DNA of 59,557 nt from a virus. This document shows positions 31,093 to 38,070 of this stretch, piece by piece (the stretch's first letter is position 1; each line of letters begins with the position of its first letter). Below the pieces are notes generated by a model that saw only the letters and a program-made list of their open reading frames with translations, had not been told where the DNA came from and did no database searches. The stretch spans positions 1-59,557 of IMG/VR virus record IMGVR_UViG_3300043331_000269; one strand, 5' to 3'. Position numbers and translations under genes: made by a program.

Positions 31093-31484
31093 CGTGGCTC
31101 TCGAATCGTCCAGCCGTTGCCGGCTGCGTAGCGCAGGATCTTGTCCAGGTACTCCGACATCTCCGCGATCGAGACGTCGGCCAAACTGGGCGTGTACGAA
31201 ATCACCTCACCAGTGACGTGGCTCGCGTGCGAGTGCTTCGCCAGGAACGCGTCCTTGAGATCGATGTGCAGCCGGCGCATGTCGTCCTCGCCGCACGCCT
31301 CGCCGAAGTCCGGCAGCACGACGGAGTAGTAGAACCCTAACTGGTCGAGCGTCTTCGGCGTCTTGCGCTTCTCGACCGTCAACGTCACTTCCTTCCCGGC
31401 CATCGACCGCCCGTAGGCGTCCCACTGCTCGCGGTTGCGCAGCCGGAGCCTGCCGAGCTGGTCGAAGTGGCCGGGGAAGTTCAT
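31089..31484 (-). CDS. NinB/Orf-like recombination mediator candidate
   Basis: 131 residues. A short strand region (QLGRLRLRNREQWDAYGRSM; EVTLTVEKRKTPKTLDQLG) then FYYSVVLPDFGEACGEDDMR and helical C-terminus. Matches the NinB layout (basic -K-T-x-x-Q-x-x-x-Y-x-x-V-, then helices), which helps load recombinase on single-stranded DNA. Starts at the ERF stop (TAATG), as expected for a shared pathway. Family call is moderate. Confidence 0.6.
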   Translation of the reverse strand: MNFPGHFDQLGRLRLRNREQWDAYGRSMAGKEVTLTVEKRKTPKTLDQLGFYYSVVLPDFGEACGEDDMRRLHIDLKDAFLAKHSHASHVTGEVISYTPSLADVSIAEMSEYLDKILRYAAGNGWTIREPR

Positions 31485-32188
31485 TACGTGAACAGCTCCG
31501 CAGCTTCGGCGGCGCCCGCTTCCTCGGGCATCGGCAGCTTGGCCGAGAGCTTCGAGTGAACGCCCTTCAGCCACTTCTCCGACAGGCTCGGGATGTACGG
31601 GTCGCTGAAGCTCTTGGTCTTGCCGTCGCTCGTCTGGAAGGACGAGGCATCGCGGACGATCTCCTGCCAGAGCCCGCCGGACTCCTCGGCGAGCCGCTCG
31701 GCCATCAACTGGATGGCGGCCCGCGTCTGGTAGTGCGGCATGCTCGGGTCGGGCTGGTTGCTCTTCTCCTTCCGGTCCGCCGCCGCTTGCTTCGCCAGGC
31801 CGCCGTCGTCGTCCTCTTCGGCCGCGATGTCCAGGAGCGCGCAGGACTGGTAGCGCTCCAGGTACGTGAGCCATGAGCCCAGGACCTGCGGGTCATCGCA
31901 GTGCGGGATCGGCATGCTGGACGTGATCTCTCCGCCGCCCTTGTGGACGAGGCGGGAGAACAGGATGGTGTGCATCCCTTCGCCGAGGATGACCGAGTGG
32001 ACCAGGGCCAAGCCGTTGTCGGCCAGCGCCTTCTGGTAGGACTCGATGACGTCCGCGCGGTCTGCGTAGTTGTAGCTGTACTTCCCGGCGTTGGCGGTCC
32101 GGCCCTTCTTCGGGGCGGTGATGGACTTCTTGGCCGCAGCCAGAGCCTCCACCAGCGCGCCCTGCGTGTTCGTCTCCGTCTCGCTCAC
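31484..32188 (-). CDS. erf: ERF-family single-strand annealing protein
   Basis: 234 residues from GTG with GGAGG at 5 bases (an upstream in-frame ATG is disfavoured). The ERF core is clear: LVEALAAAKKSITAPKKG, YSYNYADRADVIESYQKALA, GLALVHSVI, SMPIPHCDDPQVLGSWLTYL, RYQSCALLDIAAEEDDDGG. The C-terminal half is helical and may bind partners. It anneals single strands to circularise or recombine phage genomes (P22 Erf; family knowledge). Confidence 0.87.
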   Translation of the reverse strand: MSETETNTQGALVEALAAAKKSITAPKKGRTANAGKYSYNYADRADVIESYQKALADNGLALVHSVILGEGMHTILFSRLVHKGGGEITSSMPIPHCDDPQVLGSWLTYLERYQSCALLDIAAEEDDDGGLAKQAAADRKEKSNQPDPSMPHYQTRAAIQLMAERLAEESGGLWQEIVRDASSFQTSDGKTKSFSDPYIPSLSEKWLKGVHSKLSAKLPMPEEAGAAEAAELFT

Positions 32189-32364
32189 TTGGCCTCCACT
32201 TGGGGGATCTCGTCCGTGTCCATGCACTCGACGCACAGCCGCTTCCACATGCGATCCGTGGAGAGCTCGCAGGAGCAGCGCTCGCAGAGCATCCGGTCCG
32301 GCTCGTTCGCGTTCACGCAGTCGGCTGCGCAGGAGCGGATGTGGTCCAGCAGCTCGTCGGTCAC
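32185..32364 (-). CDS. Small Cys-rich protein
   Basis: 59 residues from GTG; CAADC, MLCERCSCEL and LCVECMDTDE give about eight Cys, enough for two zinc sites. Directly upstream of ERF and coupled to it (GTGA). Confidence 0.62.
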   Translation of the reverse strand: MTDELLDHIRSCAADCVNANEPDRMLCERCSCELSTDRMWKRLCVECMDTDEIPQVEAK

Positions 32365-32591
32365 TTGAGATCCCACGAGCCGTCGAAGTCTCCGCTCCGG
32401 TCCGTCTTGGCGGCGATGGCAGCGACCTCCGGAGCCTGCTCGCTCAGGGGCCGCGCGAAGCACGCGGCGCACTGGTGGCGTCCGTTCCCGAGCGCGAACA
32501 TCTCCTCCCGGTAGTTCGGCTTGGTCGAGAAGCCCGGGCCCGCGTACGTGTGGCCGCATGCGTCGCACTTGATGTACTGGACGAGAGTCAC
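32361..32591 (-). CDS. Zinc-ribbon protein
   Basis: 76 residues from GTG. KCDACGHTYAGPG and HQCAACFARPL form a four-Cys ribbon. Coupled on both sides (GTGA). Confidence 0.63.
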   Translation of the reverse strand: MTLVQYIKCDACGHTYAGPGFSTKPNYREEMFALGNGRHQCAACFARPLSEQAPEVAAIAAKTDRSGDFDGSWDLK

Positions 32592-32761
32592 GGCTCGGCC
32601 CTCCCAACCTCGGCACGATCGCAGGAGGCGCAAGGGCAGCGCATCTGCCACATGCGCTCCGCCTCCGTGGCGAGCCGGATGATGTCGTCACCCTCGCCGT
32701 CCATACGATTCTCAACGTAGGCTCGCGTCCACGTCTCGCGCGTCCAAGGATCTACGCTCAT
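32588..32761 (-). CDS. Small protein with CPCASC end
   Basis: 57 residues, MSVDPWTRETWTRAY start; ends near RCPCASCDRA. ATGA coupling. Unknown. Confidence 0.58.
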   Translation of the reverse strand: MSVDPWTRETWTRAYVENRMDGEGDDIIRLATEAERMWQMRCPCASCDRAEVGRAEP

Positions 32762-32901
32762 TCTTCCCACCCCGCCTCACATGCGCAGCCGTCCTGATCG
32801 CAGGAGCCCCAGCTGTGCTCCTCCGGCTCGTGGTCGCAGGTACAGGGGCCGATGAACGCCACCTGCTCCTCAGGGAGGATCTCTTCCTCTTCGTCGCTCA
32901 T
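32758..32901 (-). CDS. Small acidic Cys protein
   Basis: 47 residues, MSDEEEEILPEEQVAF start, with PCTCDHEPEEHSWGSCDQDG and CAC. Overlaps the zinc-ribbon gene by ATGA. A longer upstream reading in the same frame is rejected because the real gene there is in another frame. Confidence 0.55.
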   Translation of the reverse strand: MSDEEEEILPEEQVAFIGPCTCDHEPEEHSWGSCDQDGCACEAGWEE

Positions 32902-33062
32902 CGGTCCACCTTCTTTGCCGTAGGCTTGGTACGCCAGCTCTTGGACTTGCACCGCGCGCAGGATCTCGGGAGCAGGTACGCTCTCCACGAATGCCCGCAA
33001 CGCTGGCACCGACATGCGTACAGGGCGGCGGTGTCCGGGAGCGGCCGCTTGGTGTAGCTCAC
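32898..33062 (-). CDS. Zinc-ribbon protein on apparently leaderless message
   Basis: 54 residues from GTG at 33062. CRCQRCGHSWRAYLLPRSC then CKSKSWRTK is a classic small phage zinc ribbon. GTG is 7 bases after the -10 TAGATT of promoter 33070-33098, leaving no ribosome site. Missed by length filters; the overlapping frame 32758-33015 is a shadow in this part. Confidence 0.68.
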   Translation of the reverse strand: MSYTKRPLPDTAALYACRCQRCGHSWRAYLLPRSCARCKSKSWRTKPTAKKVDR

Positions 33063-33069
33063 TGCGGAG

Positions 33070-33098
33070 AATCTACGCTACTCGGTAGCGTTGCGCAA
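33070..33098 (-). promoter_or_regulatory. Promoter with palindromic spacer, leaderless start
   Basis: -35 TTGCGC (98-93), 17-base spacer, -10 TAGATT (75-70). The spacer holds CGCTAC-CGA-GTAGCG next to the -10. It divides the first early cluster from the recombination cluster. Confidence 0.72.
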
Positions 33099-33107
33099 GC
33101 CATTTCT

Positions 33108-33419
33108 TCACCCGCGGTCCACCTTCGCGAGCGCAGCCCACGCCTTCCGCACGGTGCCGAGGCTGATGGATACCGGCTGCTCGTCGTCCAGGTCTGACGT
33201 GCCGGGGTCGTTCGGGTAGGCGGAGCCGATGATCCGGGCCAGGGCCAGCAGATCCTTGGATGCAAGGATCAGCCGGGAATTGGCGTCGCGCTGCTTCTTG
33301 GACGTGTGCGGCGTCGTCTCGCAGTACGCTACGAGCGCGCCGTCTCGGCCGTAGATGCCGACCTCCGACACGTAGCGCTGGATCTTCCACGGTCCCGGCG
33401 TCGTCAGTTCTTCGGCCAC
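33108..33419 (-). CDS. TPGPW-family phage protein
   Basis: 103 residues from GTG at 33419 (GAGGAGG at 7 bases; GTG at 33425 is too close). TTPGPWKI at the start and DANSRLILASKDLLAL later are the two hallmarks of a widespread phage family of unknown function. Relative of 36098-36478. Confidence 0.68.
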   Translation of the reverse strand: MAEELTTPGPWKIQRYVSEVGIYGRDGALVAYCETTPHTSKKQRDANSRLILASKDLLALARIIGSAYPNDPGTSDLDDEQPVSISLGTVRKAWAALAKVDRG

Positions 33420-33625
33420 GGGCACCCCTCCTCATGCGGCCGGAACTGAACCGGCCCGGCCTCGATAGACACGACGTACCCAGCGGAGACGATCTCATCC
33501 CTGCCGCGCTTGTCGCCCTGCCCTACCTCTACGGCCGAGCGAGCGATGCGGCAGCGTGGGCATCGCCCGACATGCCAGCGACGCTCGCCGTCAAGGCTCA
33601 CGGCCGGCTCCGCGCGCCGCTTCAT
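33404..33625 (-). CDS. CxxC protein
   Basis: 73 residues from ATG. GRCPRCRIARS plus a late EGCPW. Basic and small. Overlaps the upstream 21-residue frame (ATGA). Confidence 0.6.
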   Translation of the reverse strand: MKRRAEPAVSLDGERRWHVGRCPRCRIARSAVEVGQGDKRGRDEIVSAGYVVSIEAGPVQFRPHEEGCPWPKN

Positions 33626-33687
33626 GCGGCCCTACGATCGCAGCGTGAGCAGCCAGCCAGAAGCGGAGCCTGATAGGTGGCGCTCAT
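33622..33687 (-). CDS. 21-residue micro-protein with CxxC
   Basis: MSATYQAPLLAGCSRCDRRA(A). ATGA overlaps on both sides. The CSRC pair resembles its neighbours, so it may be a remnant ribbon or a coupling frame. Confidence 0.4.
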   Translation of the reverse strand: MSATYQAPLLAGCSRCDRRAA

Positions 33688-34031
33688 CGTGCTTCCTCGG
33701 CCGGCTTCGGCGCGTCAGGCGCGGTCTTGTTCGCGAGCCACCACGCATGTACCGCCTGGCGGTTCGCGGGGCTGGCGATGTCGTATCCGCCGCCGAAACT
33801 CAGGCCCAGCCATCCGGCCGAGAAACGCTGGCCCGTCTCGGACCAGCACCGACGCCAGAATGGGGCCTGCTCCGCGAACAGGCACGAGGGCGGCAATTCA
33901 ACGCGCGCGTCGTGTTCGTAGTGATAGAGCCGATACGGGGCGCCGCAGGTGACGCACTGCGCCACGCCGTGCGTGTCGGTCCATGCCCATCTGTACGCCT
34001 GGTCGCAGACGGCGCAGATAGTCTCGCTCAT
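33684..34031 (-). CDS. Zinc-ribbon protein
   Basis: 115 residues. CAVCDQAYRWAWTDTHGVAQ and CVTCGAPYRLYHY form an N-terminal ribbon, followed by an aromatic C-terminal region (WLGLSFGGGYDIAS). ATGA coupling. Confidence 0.65.
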   Translation of the reverse strand: MSETICAVCDQAYRWAWTDTHGVAQCVTCGAPYRLYHYEHDARVELPPSCLFAEQAPFWRRCWSETGQRFSAGWLGLSFGGGYDIASPANRQAVHAWWLANKTAPDAPKPAEEAR

Positions 34032-34273
34032 CCGATCTTCTCCTCTTCCTCGCCGTGCTCCGGCGGATCGACCACGGGCTCCGGGTACGGCATGGGCCAG
34101 AACTGGTGCTCCTCCAGCCCGTACCGCGATCGCTCGGTATCGAGCACGTGCCGCAGCTTGCCCTCAGCCCACTCCTGCTCCGGTGCGCGGCAGTAGGCGT
34201 CTGCGATAGCTCTCAGGTACGCCACCGCCTCCGGGGCCACGACGCCGAAGCGTCCGCGGACTTCGTCGGTCAT
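34028..34273 (-). CDS. Hypothetical helical protein
   Basis: 81 residues, MTDEVRGRFGVVAPEAVAYL start, acidic C-terminus ending EEEEKIG. The next-but-one gene ends with a similar HEEEKIG, hinting at a shared 3' end sequence. Unknown. Confidence 0.6.
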   Translation of the reverse strand: MTDEVRGRFGVVAPEAVAYLRAIADAYCRAPEQEWAEGKLRHVLDTERSRYGLEEHQFWPMPYPEPVVDPPEHGEEEEKIG

Positions 34274-34458
34274 CGGCAGGACGCCGCGTGGCCCTCGGCG
34301 GCGGCGACCACCTCCGGGTACTCGTTCGCGTAGAACGTCCAGTCGCACTCGCGGCATTCGGCGCCGAACATGTGGTGCGCCTTGGGCCCTTGGCCGCACG
34401 ACTTGCAGGACTTCTCGTGCTTGCAACCGTTGAACATCAGATCCTTGCTCAAGCTCAT
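34270..34458 (-). CDS. Zinc-ribbon protein
   Basis: 62 residues. CKHEKSCKSCGQGPKAH and CRECDWTFYANEYP give Cys/His zinc ligands. Coupled by ATGA. Confidence 0.62.
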   Translation of the reverse strand: MSLSKDLMFNGCKHEKSCKSCGQGPKAHHMFGAECRECDWTFYANEYPEVVAAAEGHAASCR

Positions 34459-34688
34459 CCGATCTTCTCCTCTTCATGTCTCTGCCACTGAGCCGGGACG
34501 AGCACGCCCTTGGGCAGCTTGGACCGGACCGCCTTCGCGCGGACCTTGCGGAACAGCCGGCGGCGCAGACGCTCGTACTTCTGGCGTCTGCGCTCCGCCT
34601 CGGACGCGGCCTTGCCGAAGACGTAGGGGTCGCGCAGGTAGCTAGGCTCCTCGGAGGGGGAGAAGAGACGCTCGAACCAGTCGCGCAT
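34455..34688 (-). CDS. Basic helical protein
   Basis: 77 residues, MRDWFERLFSPSEEPSYL start; SEAERRRQKYERLRRRLFRK is strongly basic. Ends HEEEKIG like the product of 34028-34273. TGATG coupling upstream. Confidence 0.58.
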   Translation of the reverse strand: MRDWFERLFSPSEEPSYLRDPYVFGKAASEAERRRQKYERLRRRLFRKVRAKAVRSKLPKGVLVPAQWQRHEEEKIG

Positions 34689-34954
34689 CAGCGGCCCTCG
34701 GCCTTGGCGATGGCGGCGCACACGGCGTCGAGCGCCCGCTCACGCTCCATGCCCATCGGGAGCAGCGCGTTCAAGTACGGATGGTCGCTAACGATCCGGG
34801 TGAGGGCGACGTTCGCCCGGATCGCGGCCTCCAGCAGATCCCACGCTCCCACCGCTTCCAGGACGGCCTCGGCCACCTCAAGCCGGAACCGCTCCGGACC
34901 GATGTGCTGCGTGATCGCGTCCGCCGCCCGGCCGATGAACTCTTCCCGTGTCAC
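34688..34954 (-). CDS. Hypothetical helical protein
   Basis: 88 residues from GTG: MTREEFIGRAADAITQHIG onward, all helical, one possible helix bundle. GTGA coupling upstream. Unknown. Confidence 0.6.
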   Translation of the reverse strand: MTREEFIGRAADAITQHIGPERFRLEVAEAVLEAVGAWDLLEAAIRANVALTRIVSDHPYLNALLPMGMERERALDAVCAAIAKAEGR

Positions 34955-35199
34955 AGATCGCTCTCCCCGCAGCACGCGCAGCCGCGAACCCTGAGTCCTG
35001 GGATGTGAAGGCAGACTCCGGCCGCGAACAGCAGGCCCTCGTGAGCCGTGTCCTCGATGGTCCTGCCGTTGCTGATCGCCAGCCTCTTGGCCGCACGCCG
35101 CATCTGGAGAGCAGCGTAGGTGCCGACCAACGACAGCCAGCAGCTTGCGAGCAGGGATACGGAGGCGATGATGAGGATAAGCCAGTCTCGGGAGGTCAT
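34951..35199 (-). CDS. Small membrane protein with Cys-rich end
   Basis: 82 residues. MTSRDWLILIIASVSLLASC is an N-terminal membrane segment continuing to LSLVG; the C-terminus has CACCGE. Candidate inner-membrane early protein, for example exclusion (inference). Confidence 0.6.
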   Translation of the reverse strand: MTSRDWLILIIASVSLLASCWLSLVGTYAALQMRRAAKRLAISNGRTIEDTAHEGLLFAAGVCLHIPGLRVRGCACCGESDL

Positions 35200-35399
35200 C
35201 GCTCGTGCTCCGAACGGGGCCGGCCGCACCAAGCCTTGGGGTCGTCCTCCCAGCAGGCCACGATGTGATGGCAACCTTCCGGATTGCCTGGACCGCAGTG
35301 GTTCTCACGGCAGTGCGAGACATCCAGGGCAGGGCGAAAGGCGTGCGCTGTGATCTTCTTGGCCGCGGCCAAATCCGTGCCCGCGTCGTCCTCCGTCAT
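35196..35399 (-). CDS. Cys/His small protein
   Basis: 67 residues. HCRENHCGPGNPEGCHHIVA and CGRPRSEH suggest a zinc site. ATGA couplings. Confidence 0.6.
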   Translation of the reverse strand: MTEDDAGTDLAAAKKITAHAFRPALDVSHCRENHCGPGNPEGCHHIVACWEDDPKAWCGRPRSEHER

Positions 35400-35731
35400 C
35401 GGAGCACTCCGGGCTTGCTGTTCAGGTATTCGATGGCGAACACGTACCCTCCTTCGGGGTTGTGCCACATCTCTCTGCAGTGATCCACCGCCGCTTCCGT
35501 AACGAAGTCATGCGGCCCGAACACCACGCCTTCCGGTCCTGTCACCGTCACCCGGTACCGGGGACGGGGTACGTGAGCCTTGACCGGCACGGCCTTGTAG
35601 TTCAGGCAGGGGGAGCACATGCCATCTCCTTCCAGCGGCCTGATCTGGCCGCAGGCGACGCAGCGCTTCGATCCATAGGCGATCGGGGCGGCTGCCTCTT
35701 CGCGGTCGTAGGCGTCTGCGGTGGCGCTCAT
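35396..35731 (-). CDS. Zinc-ribbon plus beta domain protein
   Basis: 111 residues. KRCVACGQIRPLEGDGMCSP forms the ribbon with CLNY; the C-terminal half is beta-rich (RYRVTVTGPEGVVFGPHDFV). Start MSATADAYDREE overlaps upstream TGA. Confidence 0.62.
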   Translation of the reverse strand: MSATADAYDREEAAAPIAYGSKRCVACGQIRPLEGDGMCSPCLNYKAVPVKAHVPRPRYRVTVTGPEGVVFGPHDFVTEAAVDHCREMWHNPEGGYVFAIEYLNSKPGVLR

Positions 35732-35886
35732 CGGGCCTCCCGGGCGATGCCGATGGCGCAGAGGTTCGCGCCGAGAGCCAGAAGTAGGGCCGCTCCGCAG
35801 CATTGGTACGGCGGGACGTCGGGCACCAGCAGCCTGAGCCCGTAGTAGATCGCCAGCGCACCAAGCCCGCCGAAGAGCGCGCTCAC
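35728..35886 (-). CDS. Small membrane protein
   Basis: 52 residues from GTG. Two hydrophobic segments: ALFGGLGALAIYYGLRLLV and CCGAALLLALGANLCAIGIA. GTGA coupling. Could act on the host membrane; unknown. Confidence 0.55.
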   Translation of the reverse strand: MSALFGGLGALAIYYGLRLLVPDVPPYQCCGAALLLALGANLCAIGIAREAR

Positions 35887-36101
35887 GAGCGGAACTCCAC
35901 GCCCTGCCGGCCCGCGTGACGTGCGTGGCTGGCGAAGGCAAGCTGAGGCTGCGAGTACCAGCACCCGCGGAACTGGCCGCAGGAGCAGCCGACACGGAAC
36001 AGCCGCACCGGCCCGAACTCGCTGGACTTGATCTCCAGCGTCCCCTGGACGTGCTCGACCTTGGCCGGGAAGCGGCCCGCTTCGACCGTGGAGGGGATCA
36101 T
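35883..36101 (-). CDS. Small Cys protein
   Basis: 72 residues, MIPSTVEAGRFPAKVEHVQG start. SSEFGPVRLFRVGCSCGQF and GCW suggest a beta protein with Cys ligands. ATGA coupling. Confidence 0.58.
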   Translation of the reverse strand: MIPSTVEAGRFPAKVEHVQGTLEIKSSEFGPVRLFRVGCSCGQFRGCWYSQPQLAFASHARHAGRQGVEFRS

Positions 36102-36478
36102 CGGCCGGTCGCCTTGGAGATGGCGGCGGCGCGCGAGCCCACATACCAGCGCTCGTAAGCCTCGGCCCACTGGAGCCTCTCGTCAGCGTTGGCGTGCCGC
36201 GACAACGGCTTCGGCGCGCCACGCAGAGCGAGACTCTGATCCGGCGCCGCTGCGATCAGGCGGGCGTCAGCCCGCTGGCGGGCCTCGTCGGCGGTGCGAA
36301 AGCGGATCTCAGCGATCCACTCAGCGCTCCCGTCTCGCTTCGTCTCGCCGTTGACGGAGAGCCACAGCTCGCCCTCCGCGTGGTGATGCTGGATCACTTG
36401 CCACGGCCCCGGCGTGTGTGCCCCGACCGTGCCTTCCGAGCCCCGGGCGGAATCAGCTTCCTTCTCCGTCTCGCTCAT
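36098..36478 (-). CDS. HTPGPW-family phage protein
   Basis: 126 residues. HTPGPWQVIQHHHAEGEL and ADARLIAAAPDQSLAL are the two signatures of a common phage family of unknown function; relative of the 33108 product. Confidence 0.7.
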   Translation of the reverse strand: MSETEKEADSARGSEGTVGAHTPGPWQVIQHHHAEGELWLSVNGETKRDGSAEWIAEIRFRTADEARQRADARLIAAAPDQSLALRGAPKPLSRHANADERLQWAEAYERWYVGSRAAAISKATGR

Positions 36479-36693
36479 GACTTCTCCTCAGTAGAGGGAA
36501 CAGGATTCGGCTGTGCCCCGATTGTGCCCGGAGGCGTGATGCGCTTCGCGTACTCGGCCGCCTCCGTCAGATACTTGACCGCGAGTTCTGTCGCCGGGTT
36601 CTTGTAAATTCGGTAGGCTCCAGCGCGCCACAGCAGATGGCCGACCACCGCATCGCGGCCCAATTCCCACGCCTGCTCGGCAGTCAGGCTCAT
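36475..36693 (-). CDS. Hypothetical small protein
   Basis: 72 residues, MSLTAEQAWELGRDAVVGHL start; helical, Pro-rich end. ATGA on both sides. Unknown. Confidence 0.6.
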   Translation of the reverse strand: MSLTAEQAWELGRDAVVGHLLWRAGAYRIYKNPATELAVKYLTEAAEYAKRITPPGTIGAQPNPVPSTEEKS

Positions 36694-36854
36694 CGCGCCT
36701 TCCGCTTGCCGTTCGTGCCGGCGCTCTCAGCGCGGAGCCTGTCGCCCGCCTCACGGAGGCGCGCTCCGATGGCGTACTCCGCCTGAATCGCTTGGATGCG
36801 GAGCAGCGCCATCTCACTCGGCTTCTCCGGCGCCCGACGGCTCATCGCGCTCAT
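36690..36854 (-). CDS. Hypothetical small basic protein
   Basis: 54 residues, MSAMSRRAPEKPSEMALLRI start, ATG behind GAGGGG and overlapping the upstream 11-codon frame. Helical with a basic end (NGKRKAR). Too short for most callers. Confidence 0.55.
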   Translation of the reverse strand: MSAMSRRAPEKPSEMALLRIQAIQAEYAIGARLREAGDRLRAESAGTNGKRKAR

Positions 36855-36886
36855 CGTCCCCTCTTCTTGCTGCCGTTCGTCTGCAT
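36851..36886 (-). CDS. Leaderless 11-residue leader peptide
   Basis: MQTNGSKKRGR, ATG 6 bases after the -10 of promoter 36893-36921, ending in ATGA overlap with the next gene. It carries the next gene's ribosome site, so translation of this leader could tune entry into the whole early operon. Confidence 0.45.
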   Translation of the reverse strand: MQTNGSKKRGR

Positions 36887-36892
36887 AGCGTA

Positions 36893-36921
36893 ACGTTACG
36901 CCCCCAGCCGGCCGGAGTCAA
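36893..36921 (-). promoter_or_regulatory. Early leftward promoter
   Basis: -35 TTGACT (921-916), 17-base spacer, -10 TAACGT (898-893). The -10 sits inside the perfect palindrome GCGTAACGTTACGC (888-901), a probable operator. Drives the 36.9 to 33.1 kb cluster. Confidence 0.72.
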
Positions 36922-36975
36922 GGGTTATTTGGCAACATGGCTAGAATCTTCCCGTGTGGCGCGGCAAGAAAGCCC

Positions 36976-37004
36976 TTGCGCTGCCGGCATCGGTGGCACA
37001 TAAT
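36976..37004 (+). promoter_or_regulatory. Early rightward promoter
   Basis: -35 TTGCGC (976-981), 17-base spacer, -10 CATAAT (999-37004). The ATG of the HTH gene is 9 bases after the -10. Divergent from the 36893-36921 promoter; a weaker -10 TAGAAT at 36942-36947 lies between them. Confidence 0.7.
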
Positions 37005-37013
37005 ATGGGGGAC

Positions 37014-37220
37014 ATGGCTCGAATGCACGGATCGTCTCCGCCCGCACATATCCAGGGAGGCCGCGCCACCGCTCGATGGTGGGCTGAGCAGAAGGCCGCC
37101 CAGAGAGAGCGCATCGACCGCCTCCGCTCTGCCGGGCTATCCTTCCAGGAGATCGGCAAGGTCATGGGCATCTCTCGTCAGAGGGCACGACTCATCTTTA
37201 ACCGGAAGCCGGTCGAGTGA
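37014..37220 (+). CDS. HTH regulator candidate at divergent promoters
   Basis: 68 residues, MARMHGSSPPAHIQGG start. RIDRLRSAGLSFQEIGKVMG then ISRQRARLIF is a helix-turn-helix like sigma region 4 or resolvase tails. Position between divergent early promoters is where lambdoid phages keep Cro/CI, so it may bind the palindromic operators (inference). Longer starts at 36954 (GTG) and 37005 are possible; 37014 is chosen for its promoter spacing. Confidence 0.6.
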   Translation: MARMHGSSPPAHIQGGRATARWWAEQKAAQRERIDRLRSAGLSFQEIGKVMGISRQRARLIFNRKPVE

Positions 37221-37237
37221 GGAGGGGTGGTCCTCGG

Positions 37238-37786
37238 ATGAGAGCCCGCAACGCCCGACTGCTGCGGGCCGTTCTCGCTCAAGCCCATTTGCCCCCTAGC
37301 GGGCGCAAGAGCTTGAAGGTTATCGCCAAGCGGTACGGAATAACTGGGCATCAGGCCAGCAATATCGTTATCGAGGAGCTTGCCCGCGCTGGGCGCTACG
37401 TCACGCTTCGCGATCTGCAGGCCAGGGCCACCAAGCCGGGCCGCCCGCCCCGGCCGTCGCCGGAGGAGCTGTTCTGGCAGAAGGTAGACCGTAGGGGGCC
37501 GGAAGATTGCTGGCCATGGTCCGGCGGGAGGATGCCTACCGGCTACGGGTCTTTCCGCCCCGCAGTCCGTGGCCAGAGGTGGGGTTACGCGCATCGGGCC
37601 GCATGGGCCATCACGCACGGGCCCATCCCGTACGGCCTGTGCGTCTGCCACCACTGCGACAACCCGCCGTGCGTTAATCCGGCGCACCTGTTCCTCGGCA
37701 CTCATCAGGACAACATGGCCGATCGGGACCGGAAGGGCCGGACGCGCGGTGGCCCGCACGCTCCCGGCCGAGGGCTCCGCGTATGA
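37238..37786 (+). CDS. HNH endonuclease with N-terminal HTH
   Basis: 182 residues from ATG (GTG at 37217, overlapping the stop upstream, would add seven). SLKVIAKRYGITGHQASNIV is a DNA-reading HTH; DCWPWSGGRMPTGYGSF, AHRAAWAITHGPIPYGL and CHHCDNPPCVNPAHLFLGTH form the HNH domain. No C-terminal zinc ribbon, unlike the four minus-strand relatives. Confidence 0.85.
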   Translation: MRARNARLLRAVLAQAHLPPSGRKSLKVIAKRYGITGHQASNIVIEELARAGRYVTLRDLQARATKPGRPPRPSPEELFWQKVDRRGPEDCWPWSGGRMPTGYGSFRPAVRGQRWGYAHRAAWAITHGPIPYGLCVCHHCDNPPCVNPAHLFLGTHQDNMADRDRKGRTRGGPHAPGRGLRV

Positions 37787-38070
37787 CCGGCCAGGTCTGC
37801 GAGGTCCACGTATCCGCGCAGCACTGGGCGGAGGGGTGTGACGGCAGTCTTGGGGCGGTAGGCGTCTCCAGCGCGTGCCCGGTCTATCGGGCCATGTGCG
37901 AGGCGGGACTGCCGGTGTCTTCGGTGGGGCGCTACGGCTGGAGCGCTGGCGTTGAGTGGCGACGTTTCTACAGTAAGGCGGTCGAGCAGGCGATCCGCGC
38001 CTTCGACCGTAGCCTCGATGGCTTCGGGGCGCTGCCTGAGCCCATCACCTTCTACGTGGAGCTGCCCTGA
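37783..38070 (+). CDS. Hypothetical protein
   Basis: 95 residues, MTGQVCEVHVSAQHWAEGCD start; three to four Cys and aromatic-rich centre (GRYGWSAGVEWRRFYSKAVE). ATGA coupling to the HNH gene. Unknown. Confidence 0.6.
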   Translation: MTGQVCEVHVSAQHWAEGCDGSLGAVGVSSACPVYRAMCEAGLPVSSVGRYGWSAGVEWRRFYSKAVEQAIRAFDRSLDGFGALPEPITFYVELP

